A stretch of 64,000 nt of DNA from Halichoerus grypus. Taxonomy: Eukaryota > Chordata > Mammalia > Carnivora > Phocidae. The notes beneath the pieces are model-generated. The model made no database searches. It was not told the DNA's origin and saw nothing but the letters and a program-made list of their open reading frames with translations. The position numbers and the translations under genes were made by a program. Below, one piece after another: positions 23,587 through 34,320 of the stretch. Within the stretch, counting starts at the first letter, position 1; each line of letters starts with the position of its first letter. The DNA lies in the NCBI RefSeq assembly GCF_964656455.1, contig NC_135726.1:33695930-33759929 (forward strand), read 5' to 3'.

Positions 23587-23788
23587 ACCGGGGTGCCTGA
23601 ACAGCTCAGTTGGTTAAGCATCCAGCTCTTGATTTTGGCTCGGGTCATGATCTCGGGATCATCAGACTGAGCCCCACATCAGTCTCCATGATTAGCAGAG
23701 TCTGCTTCTTTCCCTCTCCCTCTGCCCCTCCGCGCACAGTCTCCCCCCACAAATAAATAAATAAATCTTTCTAAAAAGTCATCTTTAC
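23587..23788 (+). mobile_element. SINEC, second of a tandem pair
   Basis: Head 'ggggtgcctgaacagctcag' at about 23589, tail 'acaaataaataaataaatct' to about 23772. More diverged than its left neighbour. Three copies of the target 'catcttta' show two independent insertions at the same site. Confidence 0.92.
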
Positions 23789-23807
23789 TTACTAATTCAT
23801 CAAATTA

Positions 23808-24065
23808 TGATTTATTGAGTGCCTACTATGTGCCACTCAATATATAGTAGCAAGAAAGACTTATGTATTTTGAGTATTACTATATTAAGTGTTTTAGGTG
23901 GATTTTCTTATTTCCCCATTTAACAGAAGAGGGAAATGAGGCTCCAGCCAGTGTCAACTTGCCCAAGTTTGCACAGGTATTAAGTGGGCAAACCAGAATT
24001 CCCATCCAGGTGAGTCTGGCTGCAGGCTCTGCACTCTTTACCATTAACCTGTCCAGCCTCCCAAA
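23808..24065 (-). repeat. MIR SINE fragment (ancient)
   Basis: Inverted MIR: 'gtgcctactatgtgccactc', 'tccccatttaacagaagag', 'aacttgcccaagtttgca', 'ctctgcactctttaccatt'. Confidence 0.85.
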
Positions 24066-25097
24066 GCTCCTGACAGCAACTTCCTCAATGGGGACAAATA
24101 CAGATGAACTGCAGAGGTGTGAATATATGGGCCTCTTGGTTCAGCACATAAATTAATTCAAGGTGTCATTATTCTGCCCACTGATGACAAGCTGGAATGG
24201 CTCACTAACCACCCACAATGTAGACTATTTCTGACAGAGTCAGACCAAGTGGAAGCTGATGTCAGCAACCAGGGTCATGTTTATTCTGGACTCTGAGGCC
24301 CCTTCTCTCTATCCCCTGCATGTGCTGTGGGTGAATGTTTACATTACTTCACTTAGTGGCTTCTGAAGGCATAAATTGCTCATGGAACTGAGCGGTCTTG
24401 ATATCACTGGGAGAGAGAAGTGGAAAACTTGCAAATGGACTTGGGGCCTATCTCCCAGTAGCATATGATTCCTGACCATCTCCCAAGGGCCACAGTTTAT
24501 GTCAGGTGGACCTAGTACATAGGCTTAGAGGGAAGAAGGATGAAGGAGCCAGTTCTTGCCTTCAAGTGGCTCCTGGGCCAATGATGGAATTCAGAGCTGT
24601 ATACAGACGTAGTCTGTTTATTAAACCAGGGGAGTTGAAAGTGTATGAGCAGAAAGCAACATCATTTCATCTCCCTCAGTCACTTCAGGATCTCTCTATG
24701 TACTCTGATTCATTCTCTTACACATCATGATAAAATCTCAAACAGGCCCCATCATTTTCCAGGCTTTTTCAATCACAACATCATTTTGTTTCCATAATTT
24801 TACACCACTATCTAGTACACCTCTTCTGTTATTTGCCAGATAAAATTTTGGGCCTTCCAGAAATATATCTAAGGGGATAGGAGGTTATGGAAAAGGGGCA
24901 CTTTGTATGTCTTACTGTTGTCACTTGAGTTCCGTCCCCTCAGAACAACCAAAGTACACTTATCAGCCAGTGCTGTCCCCCTCCCCCACCCTTTCTTTCT
25001 GGGGTACTTCTGTGGATTCTTCCTTTGGCTTAGTCAGTGCCTCTCCTCCAGGTGGCCGAATGAACCTCAACCCTGGACTGGTTTCCAACAGTCCGCA
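24066..25097. other. Unassigned sequence
   Basis: No confident gene or repeat recognised. Confidence 0.45.
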
Positions 25098-25589
25098 TGT
25101 AGCAGGCTGACTAATAGCTCCCCAGAGATGTCCACATCCAAATCCTCCCTGCAACCTGTGACCATGTTCCCTTACATAGGGTGATTAAGGTAAGGATGAA
25201 GGTAAAGATCTTGAGATGGAGAGATTACCCCAGACTATTTGAGTGGGCCCAGACTATTATCACAAGAGTCTTTACAAGAGGGATACGAGAGGGTCACAGT
25301 CAGAGAGAAGATGTGGGAACAAAAGCAGAGGTCAGAGAGGAGAAAAGATGTTATGTTGTTGACTTTGAAGGCAGAGAAAAGGGTCCATGAGCCACAGATG
25401 AAGGTGGCCCCTAGAAACTGGAACAAACAAGAAAACGAATTCTCCCCCAGCGTATCTAGAAAGAAGTTAGTCCTGTGGACCTATTTTAGACTTCTGACCT
25501 CTGGAACAATAAGAAAAAAAAATTTGTGTTGTTCTAAGCCACTAAGTTTGTGGTTATTTGTTACAGCAGCAATAGAAAACTAATACACC
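25098..25589 (+). mobile_element. MLT1-type solo LTR (ERVL-MaLR)
   Basis: Follows the MLT1 consensus: 'gcaggctgactaatagctcc', 'agagatgtccacatcc', 'gatcttgagatggagagatt', 'gaattctcccccagcg', 'gtgttgttctaagccac', 'gttacagcagcaatagaaaa', 'ctaataca'. Both ends present, no internal region. Confidence 0.9.
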
Positions 25590-25799
25590 ACCCTTCTGTT
25601 AGGGTCTCTGAACCCTTCCAGGAATGCCCCTGGACAGAATTAGTTTAAGATGACCTCAGGCTAGCTGTCTTCCAAAGGGTCTACCTCTGGTTCCCAGAAA
25701 ACCTATCCCTTGACCCCAAACTGCTGGAAGTGTAGCTTTAACCATTGTGGGCCCCCTCTCCTGTCCACCACAAGGGGGCAGCACCAGCCACAGCTGCTC

Positions 25800-26161
25800 A
25801 CGGGTTTTTTGTTTTTGTTTTTTTTAATTTTCTTTCTCCTCGGCCCGCCCCACCTTGGTAGATGGCAAGTTTAATAAGCAAGAAAACTTATATATGAGCT
25901 TGCCTTGAGCAGCCACAAGAACAAGTAAATTCCCACCCACCAGAGTCTTAAAAGTTTATAAAATCACATATTTAGTTCAGAAGGCCTCAGCATCTTACTT
26001 TCTCAAGGCTATGTCCTTGGAACAGCTTCTAGTATGGGAATGGTGGGTGGAATGTAAATGCCAAGGACAGGAGAGGGGGTGAGGAGCCTCCAGTTGCCCA
26101 GGTCCAGCCCAAAGATCAACTGGCAGTCACATCCTTGCCCTCTCAATGACTTCCTCCAACA
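25800..26161 (-). mobile_element. Solo LTR, family unnamed (copy 1)
   Basis: Homologous to the segment at 32280-32679: shared blocks include 'tttaataagcaag', 'tatgtccttggaacagctt' and a common terminus 'tcctccaaca'. Read on the minus strand it starts TG, has a TATA-like 'atatataag' and a downstream 'attaaa' polyadenylation-type signal, which is LTR organisation. The left boundary is obscured by a T-rich tract (about 25806-25832). I cannot name the ERV family. Confidence 0.65.
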
Positions 26162-26985
26162 AAATCTCATTGTCCTGAATGGGGTTACATGGTCACTTTT
26201 ACTGCGAGGGATGAAGGACAACTGAGTATTTGCCAAAAGGGAACAAGATTATCCTGATTAGAGTCAACCAATCTCTGTTCAGCAGGTGGGAGTAGGCCAT
26301 CTTTGTGTAGAACACCAAAATGGAAATTTGGGGAGCATCCAGAGATCTCATGCCAGGCCAGGCACCTAATTTATTAACATTGGCTTTCATGGGGCTCCTT
26401 CTGGTGGCTTACAGGCATCAGACATTGCCCAGGTCCCCAGGGGGAAACAGAGCAAAGTCAACATGGCAGGCAATGAGTGGTGACTGTGGCCACAGGTAGG
26501 TTTATGAGTCTCCTCTTCAGGAACTTCCAGGTATTAGTTAGAACAAGAAGATTTTTACAGAATGGATAAGAGATGTTGTGTAAGTAAATGAAGGAAAGAA
26601 TTACAATGGTAGGCCAACATGAAGATCCCTTCGCAGGCTGCTGCGATCTGGTAACATCTGGGTCTTGGTGAGTAGGATCTGTGGACTCTGAGGTTATGTA
26701 GCCATAGAGCTGATGGATGAAGGTGGGGGGCTCCTGAGAATTTTAAAGACTGGCAGTTCCCTCTGATGGATGGCCCTAGTGGGTAGCAGGTTGATGGATA
26801 AGAGGATCTCACCATGATAAATTTCCAAGTCTAAAATTGAAGCAAAAAAAAAAAAAACTCATTTCCTGCTATAGATAGATAATAACTGCTAATCTCAATT
26901 TTGCTCTACTTGATTTCGCTTTAGCAAGACCAGATTTTTTTCTGATTTTTCACAGGAAAGCTTCGTTCATTTATCATCATTGAAC
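26162..26985. other. Unassigned sequence
   Basis: No confident repeat or gene. A poly(A) stretch lies at about 26845-26858. Confidence 0.45.
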
Positions 26986-26989
26986 AAGT

Positions 26990-28256
26990 CTTTTTATTAT
27001 TATTATTCAAGTATAATTAACACACAGTGTTATAATAGTTTCAGGTATACAATATGATTCAATAATTCTATAAATTTCTCAGTGCTCATCAAGATAAATG
27101 TACTCTTAATTTCCTTTATTTTACCCATCGCCCCACCCACCTCCCCTCTGGCAACCACCAGTTTGTTCTCTGCATTTAAGAGTCTGTATTTTTGCTTGTC
27201 TCTTTTCCCTTTGTTCATTTGTTTCTTAAATTCCACATATGAGTGAAATCATATAGTATCTTTCTCTGACTTATTTCACTTAGCATTATTCCCTCTAGGT
27301 CCATCTATGTTGCAAATGGCAAAATTTCATTCTTTTTTATGGATGAGTAATATTCCTGTGTGTGTATGTGTGTGTGTGTGTGTGGTATGTTTATCACATC
27401 TTTTTTTATCCGTTCCTCTATGGGTGGACACTTGTGTTGCTATTGCAAATAACACTGCAATAAGCATAGGGGTACATAATCTTTTCAAATGAGTGTTTTC
27501 ATTTTCTTTGGGTAAATACCCAGCAGTGGAATTACTGAATCATATGGTAGTTCTATTTTTAACTTTTTGAGAAACCTCCACACTGTTTTCCACAGGCTGT
27601 ACCAGTCTGCATTCCCACCAACAATGCACAAGGGTTCCTTTTTCTCCACAATCTCACCAACACTTGTTATTTCTTGTGTTTTTTATTTTAACCATTCTGA
27701 CATTGTAAGGTGATATCTCATTGTAGTTTTAATTTGCATTTTTGCAAATTAAATTTGATAATTAATGATGTTGAGCAACTTTTCATGTCTTTTGGCAATC
27801 TGTATGTCTTCTTTGGAAAAATGTCTATTCAGGTCCTCTGTCCATTTTTTTTTCTTTTTTTTATTAACACATAATGTATTATTTGTTTCAGAGGTACAGG
27901 TCTGTGATTCATCGGTCTTACACAATTCACAGCGTTCACCATAGCACACACCCACCCCACGGTCCATCACCCAGCCACCCCATCCCTCCCACCCCCTTCC
28001 ACTCCAGCAACCCTCAGTTTGTTTCCTGAGATTAAGAGTCTCTTGTGGTTTGTCTCCCTCTCTGGTTTCGTCCCGTTTCATTTTTTTCTCTTCCCCCATG
28101 ATCCTCTGCCTTGTTTCTCAAATTCCACATATCAGTGAGATCATATGATAATTGTGTTTCTCTGATTGACTTATTTTACTTAGCATAATACCCTCTAGTT
28201 CCATCCATGTCATTGCAAATGGCAAGATTTCATTTTTTGATGGCTGCATAATATTC

Positions 28257-28290
<34 letters not shown>

Positions 28291-29394
28291 CACATCTTCT
28301 TTATCCATTCATCTGTCAATGGACATCTAGGTTTTTTCCATAGTTTGGCTCTTGTAGGCATTGTTGCTATAAACATTGGGGTGCACATGCCGCTTCAGAT
28401 CACTACATTTGTATTTTGGGGGTAAATACCTAGTAGTGCAATTGCTGGGTCATAGGGTAGCTCTATTTTCAACTTTTTGAGGAACCTCCATACTGTTTTC
28501 CAGAGTGTCTGCACCAGCTTGCATTCCCACTGTGTAGGAGGGTTCATCTTTCTCCGCACCCTTGCCAACACCTGTCATTTCCTGACCTGTTAATTTTAGT
28601 CAATCTGCTCTGTCCATTTTTAAATTGGATTCTTCGGAGAGTTTTTGTTTTTGGTGGGGAGTTGCATTGCATAAGCTCTGTATATATTTTGGATATTAAC
28701 CCCTTATCAGATATATCATTTGCAATATCTTCTCCCATTCAGTAGGTTGCCTTTTGTTTTGTTGGTGGTTTCTTTCACTGTGTAAAAGCTTTTATTTTGG
28801 TATAATCCCAGTAGTTTAATTTTGCTTTTGTTTCCTTTATCTAAGGAGACATATTTAGAAAAATATTTCTACAGCTATGTCAAAGAAATTATTGTCTATA
28901 TTCTCTTCTAGGATTTTTATGGTTTCAGGTTTCACATTTAGGTCTTTCATCCATTTTGAATTTATTTTTGCATATGGTATAAGAAAGTGGTCCAGTTTCA
29001 TTGTTTTGCATGTAGCTGTACAGTTTTCTCTACACCATTTGTTGAAGAGACTGTATTTTCCCCGTTGTATATTCTTGCCTTTTTTGTTATAGATTAATTG
29101 GCCATGTAAGCATGGGTTTATTTCTGGGCTCTCTATCCTGTTGCATTGATCTATGTGTCTATTTTTGTGCCAGTACCATACCACTTTGATTACTACAGCT
29201 TTTTACTATCTCTTGAAATCTGGGACTGTGATACCTCCAGCTTTGTTCTTTTTCAAGATTGCTTTGGCTATTCAGGGTCTTTTGTGGTTCCATACAAATT
29301 GTAGGATTATTTGTTCTAGTTCTGTGAAATATGTTGTTAGTATTTTGATATGGATTGCATTAAATGTGTAGATTGTTTTGGGTAGAATGGACAT
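26990..29394 (-). mobile_element. Older L1, 5'-truncated, interrupted by a younger L1
   Basis: Minus-strand L1 in two pieces, 26990-27849 and 28622-29394. The 3' UTR is at left (a single module ending 'accaccagtttgttctctg'), followed by C-terminal ORF2 sequence up to the region after the RT domain. Frames are broken. A (TG)n tract lies at about 27358-27384. A younger L1 of the same orientation splits it at 27850-28607. Confidence 0.9.
27836..28621 (-). mobile_element. L1 nested within an older L1
   Basis: About 758 bp (27850-28607), minus strand, with poly(T) at left, one 3' UTR module ('gtattatttgtttcagagg' onwards) and the end of ORF2. Perfect 14-bp TSD 'ctctgtccattttt' at 27836-27849 and 28608-28621. 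Contains a (TG)n tract at about 28259-28288. Its ORF2 part is already frameshifted. Confidence 0.95.
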
Positions 29395-29875
29395 CAATAA
29401 TGGTTCTTGCAACCCATGACACAGCCTCTCGCCTTTAAACTCTTTAAACACAAGTCAAAGTCCAGATCCTATTTCCCTAGTTCTAGGAGACACATGCCAT
29501 GCTTCTAAATGACTTAACTTGACCTCCTCTTACATGGTCTGAGGGGAGGAGGAAGCATCTTATCCCCAACTCTGAGTGGGTAGGAGAAACTTCTCAGCTG
29601 AAGTACATTCTCCAAACATTCCCTCTCGCACCTCTCCTACATCCCAACCTCTCTTTACATAGACCAGAGGTAGTAGGGAGCTGTGCTGACAAAACCAGCT
29701 TCACAATCTGTCATCCTATCTTACACAAGTGGTTTGGTTCCCCCACTTAGATTATAAGACTCCCGGCACCAGTTGTTCAGTTCTCAACCTTTGGAATCTC
29801 TGCTGGGGCTCAGAGACAAAAAAAAAAAAGTGGTCACATAAGAAGGATTGGCTCTGGAGGCCTAGGAGAGGAAAG
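29395..29875. other. Unassigned sequence
   Basis: No confident gene or repeat. Confidence 0.45.
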
Positions 29876-29879
29876 AATG

Positions 29880-30072
29880 AAGCTCTGTAAAGGCTGATGT
29901 TTATGAATGCTTGCTGTGTGGAAACCATTACTAAGCACTTTGTATGACTTAATCCTTACACCAAGATCCTATCATCCCCATTTTACAGAGGAAGAAATTG
30001 AGACTGAGAGATTAAGTAATTTGCTCAGGGTCACATAGTAAATGGCCGAGTTTTGATTCAAATGAAGGCAAT
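29880..30072 (-). repeat. MIR SINE fragment (ancient)
   Basis: Inverted MIR: 'ccattactaagcactttg', 'atccccattttacagagga', 'aatttgctcagggtcacat'. Confidence 0.88.
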
Positions 30073-30075
30073 CCA

Positions 30076-30485
30076 CCCAGTAGTTAGAGTTTGGGGTCAT
30101 GGCCCCAGGCTGAATTGTTCTGTATATTAGAAGGGAGAGAAATATGAAGTGAGGAGGGAAGGAGGAGGGTGTGCCAATGCAGCCAAGAACTGTGGTGAAG
30201 AGAAATTTCTAAGAAGGGGGTTTAGCTGGTTTGCCTTGGGATGTGCAGTGTAAAGCCCCTCCTCTCTTGCCCCTATGAAGACTTCAGCAAAGTGCAGATT
30301 GCTTTCTGAGGGCAAGTGCTGAGTCTGCATTTGGACTGGTGCAGGGTGAGAAAGAGAGGTAACCTCAGCAAGGAGTCAGAGAAGGAAGGGGCTGCTGGCA
30401 CCCATCTTTTGTTTTAGCTTAAAGTCATAGTTTTCTGATATGCAACACTATTTTAGTCATATGGACTTGGAGTTTTCAAAATTTT
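30076..30485. other. Unassigned sequence
   Basis: No recognisable gene or repeat. Confidence 0.45.
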
Positions 30486-30489
30486 GTAT

Positions 30490-31012
30490 TCATTCTTTTT
30501 TAAGGTGCTTTTTAAAGTTATCACTCAACAGTAACAGTTCATCAGAGAAAACATGGGCAAGCCAAAAGAGCCAAAAGAATAAAACAAAAATGATCCTTGA
30601 TCACACTACCCAGAGATAATCACGCCAAGCTTGTGATATGCATCGTCTCACACTTTATCTACACAAATATATCTTTCTTCAGTTTTATTTAAAAATGGAA
30701 TCACACTGTCATATGGTTTTTTAATCTACTTTTTAAACTTCAGCAACTTTATGGGCATCACTTTAATAAATACTCTCCTTCAACATTTCACTATCTGCAT
30801 TACAGACATTTCATGAAAGAACAAAGAAATACAGTTAATGAAATTCCTATTCTTATTTACGTGTAGTTTCCAGTATTTTGCCCTTTCAAACAATGCTCTG
30901 ATGAGCATTGTCATGGCTAATACTCTGTATATGGCCTGAATTTTTTTGTTAGGGTGCATTCCTAAATTGGGATTTCCAAATCAAAGGATGTGAACACTTT
31001 TGAGGTTTTTGA
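30490..31012. repeat. Ancient interspersed repeat, class uncertain
   Basis: Shows a pattern common in old LINE-derived sequence ('acccagagataatcac', 'aaaatggaatcacactg', 'tttccagtattttgccctt', 'aacaatgctctgatgagcat'). The same motifs appear again around 51480-51570 and 52080-52260. I cannot assign the family with certainty. Confidence 0.5.
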
Positions 31013-31634
31013 TACAAATTTCTTTGGCTAATTCTTGACTCTCCTTGCTAATAATTTTATATCTAAAAAGGTAGATAGAGAAGAAATATTTTTCTGATTC
31101 TAATTCTGAACAGTAAGGAAATACTAGTTAATGATGCAGAAGTAATAGAATCTTAGGAGAAAGGCCTAGATCATGTTAGCAATAGGACAACTTAGAGGAA
31201 GGGTCATACATGTAGTCAGCGGTCTGCATTAGATTTTAAAAAGGCAGCAGGGAAAGAGGGGGTGGAAAAATTATAGTCTGTTGAATGGAGATGTGAGAGA
31301 GTGCAGATTTTATAGAATGACTTATAATTACAGTCCCTTGGATAAAGATTGTGAGAGGCCATATATTTTGTTAAATGATTTTTTTAATGTAACTCTCTCC
31401 TTACAAATAATGCCAAGAAGAGAATGGGGTGGTAGCAGAAGACAGAGGGTAAACCTGTCCAGGAAACTTCTTATGAGGACTTTTAAGAGGAATGTTTAGG
31501 GAACTTTTGCAGTTCTTTGTGATTATTTCACTCTGGGAGATGGGGAAAAGAGAAAGTTTATTCATGGAGTACAGTAGAAAAATATGAGTAATAATTTTTT
31601 ATTAGTCATTGCCTAAAGAATGTTTTAGTCTTGA
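31013..31634. other. Unassigned A/T-rich sequence
   Basis: No recognisable gene or repeat. Confidence 0.45.
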
Positions 31635-31700
31635 TGTTGTACTAGGTTAAATAACATCCTCCCCCTTAAAATTCATATCCTCCTGAAACCTCAGAACAGA

Positions 31701-32945
31701 CAATGATGTTGTGATATAATAAGAAGTATATATTTGGTCTTTGTTCCATGTTCTTGAGGCTCCTAAAACCCTTGGAGTTTTCTGAGTGAGGGGGTGACAG
31801 AGTGTCTCTTGTTATTCACAATAAGCACCTTTCAACCATACTGGAGCTTATGCTGATGAGGTGACTCAATGGGTCCCTAGATAGCTTCAAAATGGGGGCT
31901 GCTTGCCAGAGGAACCAACCATGTGATTAGAGGGCTGGAACTTTCAAGCCTATCCACCCCCAAGACCTCCAGAAAGAGGAGAGGGGCTGAGACTGAGTTC
32001 AATTGCCAATGGCCAATAATTTACTCAATTACGCCTGTGTAATGGAACCTCCTTAAAAACCACAGACAAAGGGGTTTGGAGAGTTTCTGAGTTGGTGAAA
32101 ACCTAGAGGTCCTGGGAGTAGAGTGTGAGGAGACAGCATGGCAGCCCTGCACACTTTCCCCAATACCTTACCCCTGCATCTCTTTCATTTAGCTGTTCCT
32201 GAGTTGTAGCCTTTATAATAAACCAGTAATAGTAAATAAAGTGTTTTTCTGAGTTCTGAGAGCCATTCCAGCAAATTATTGTTGCTAGTTAGCAAACTAC
32301 CCTGCTACCTGGAAGGCAGGGAAAGACTAAAGAAAGAGGCAGACCACTCCAGATTGGTAGGTATTTTTAATAAGCAAGGGAACTTACCTACAAGGTTTGT
32401 CTTGGGCATCCACAAGAGGAGTAGATCTCCATACCTACCTATCAGAATCCTAAATGTTTATACAGAGGCCTTAATTGGGTTCAGTCATGTACTCAGTCCA
32501 GACGGTCTCAACAACACCTTGCTCTCTCAAGGTTATGTCCTTGGAACAGCTTCCACTGTGGGAATAGTAGGTAGAGTGTACACTCCAAGGACAGGGAAGG
32601 GGGTAAGGAACCGCTGATTACACAAGTCCAGCCTGAGGGTCGACCAGTGGTCACATCCTCTTAATTGTGTCCTCCAACAATTGAATCCAAGGAGGGTGTT
32701 GTGGGAACCCCTGATGTATGGCCAGTTGGTCAGATAGAGGAGGCACAGACTTACAAATGGCTTCTGAAGTAGGGAAGAAGGGAATCTTATGGGACTGAGC
32801 CCTTAACCTGTAGGCTCTGCACTAACTCCAGGTCATTAGTGTTAAAAGGAACTAAATTGTAGGACACTCAGTGTTCACAGAGAATTAGGAAATTGCTTAG
32901 TGTGGAAACATTTGGTGTCAGTGTTGTGAGAAGAGAAAGTTTTTC
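31701..32945 (+). mobile_element. ERV LTR nested in MLT1, itself interrupted
   Basis: Two pieces (about 31701-32279 and 32680-32945). It has 'caatggccaataatttact', a promoter-like 'ccttaaaaaccacag' and AATAAA at 32217-32222 in the arrangement of an LTR, and continues after the interruption with 'ggagggtgttgtgggaaccc' and 'actgagcccttaacctgt'. I recognise it as a widespread mammalian ERV LTR type but will not guess the subfamily. Boundaries are approximate. Confidence 0.7.
32280..32679 (-). mobile_element. Solo LTR, family unnamed (copy 2), innermost of three
   Basis: Begins TG and ends CA ('tgttgctagt' to 'ctccaaca'), homologous to the LTR at 25800-26161 (shared 'tatgtccttggaacagctt'). It splits the AAATTA/TTGAATCC junction of the surrounding LTR. 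On the minus strand 'cttgcttattaaa' supplies the polyadenylation-type signal. An exact TSD is not evident. Confidence 0.7.
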
Positions 32946-33342
32946 CTTTAGTGACCTTATTTGAAAATAAGGTCTTCACAGATATAATTAGTTAAGATGA
33001 GATCATACTGGGTCACAATGGGTCCTAAGTCCAGTGGCCAGTGTCCTTATAAGAAGGCCTTATGAAGACACAGAGCTATAGAGGAAAGAGGATCATGAGA
33101 CAGTGATGGCAGAGACTGCAGTGATGTGTCTATAAGCCAAGGAACACCAAGGAATGCCAGCAACCCCAAGCAGTGAGGAGAAGGCATGGAAGAGATTCTC
33201 CCTCAGAGACTCCAGAAGGAGCCAACCCTGCTGACACTTTAGTTTTGGACTTTTAGCTGCTAAAACAGTGAGAATAAATTTCTGTTGTTTTAAGCCACCC
33301 AGTTTGTGGTTATTTGCTGCAGCAGCTGTAGGAACTAATACA

Positions 33343-33815
33343 GATGTTAATGAACTCCCCCCACCCAAGCAAGATAAAAATGTCAAGTCAATAACTATTT
33401 GGTCCCCACAAATGATGAGTACATTTTTAAAGTAAATAAGCTATGAGAACAAAGCTCTTACCTCTGATGGGAGAGAGAGGCCAACAAAGAGCTGGCCCTG
33501 TTTCTGATGGATGGGGGCAATTCCATGAGAAGACCAGCCCACAGGATTAGCTGTGGATTCCTTGACACCATCCCCCTGCTTGTGCAGATGATTCTGGAAG
33601 ACCAAATGACCTCCTGACTCTTCAAAACAAACACCCCTAGCAGGGACCCAGCTCAAGGCAAGCCATAGACCAAGAAAAATCACTAACCACTGCAAGCATC
33701 TCAAAGTCATCCACCCCCAGGAAGAGCATCTGGACCTCAGGACATCCTACTAAGAACAGTACATATGTGGCATGGATGATGGGTGCCTCTCCCACCTTCT
33801 CTTTTACTGGGGGAA
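33343..33815. other. Unassigned sequence
   Basis: No gene or repeat recognised. Confidence 0.45.
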
Positions 33816-33860
33816 GAGAGGACAGTTAAGCACATGGGAAGCTGCCTGAATTTGAATCTT

Positions 33861-34320
33861 TTTTTTTTTTTTATTGTTATGTTAATCCCCATACATTACA
33901 TCATTAGTTTTAGATATAGTGTTCCATGATTCATTGTTTGTGCATAACACCCAGTGCTCCATGCAGAACGTGCCCTCCTCAATACCCATCACCAGGCTAA
34001 CCCATCCTCCCAACCCCCTCCCCTCTAGAACCCCCAGTTTGTTTTTCAGAGTCCATCGTCTCTCATGGTTCTTCTCCCCCTCCGATTTCCCCCCCTTCAT
34101 TCTTCCCCTCCTGCTACATTCTTCTTCTTCTTTTCTTTCTTAACATATATTGCATTATTTGTTTCAGAGGTACAGATCTGAGATTCAACAGTCCTGCACA
34201 ATTCACAGCGCTTACCAGAACACATACCCTCCCCAGTGTCCATCACCCAGTCACCCCATCCCTCCCACCCCACCCCCCACTCCAGCAACCCTCAGTTTGT
34301 TTCCTGAGATTAAGAATTCC
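33861..34320 (-). other. L1A 3' UTR with duplicated module
   Basis: Two homologous modules are visible. In plus coordinates module 1 is about 33880-34075 (ending 'cagtttgtttttcagag') and module 2 about 34143-34318 (ending 'cagtttgtttcctgag'). Both contain an alignable 'ccatcaccca/ccatcaccag' part, separated by a (TTC)n/(GAA)n tract at about 34120-34142. The polyadenylation signal lies next to the poly(A) at about 33872. See findings. Confidence 0.85.

Larger units (their letters stand above)
31635..33342 (+). mobile_element. MLT1-type LTR, split by a nested LTR
   Basis: Left piece about 31635-31700 ('tgttgtactaggttaaataa', 'ttcatatcctcctgaaacct') and right piece about 32946-33342 ('tgaccttatttgaaaataag', 'agccaaggaacaccaagga', 'ttttaagccacccagtttgt', 'actaataca') together make one MLT1-type LTR in plus orientation. 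The approximately 1.25 kb between them is a second LTR, which in turn contains a third. Confidence 0.85.
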
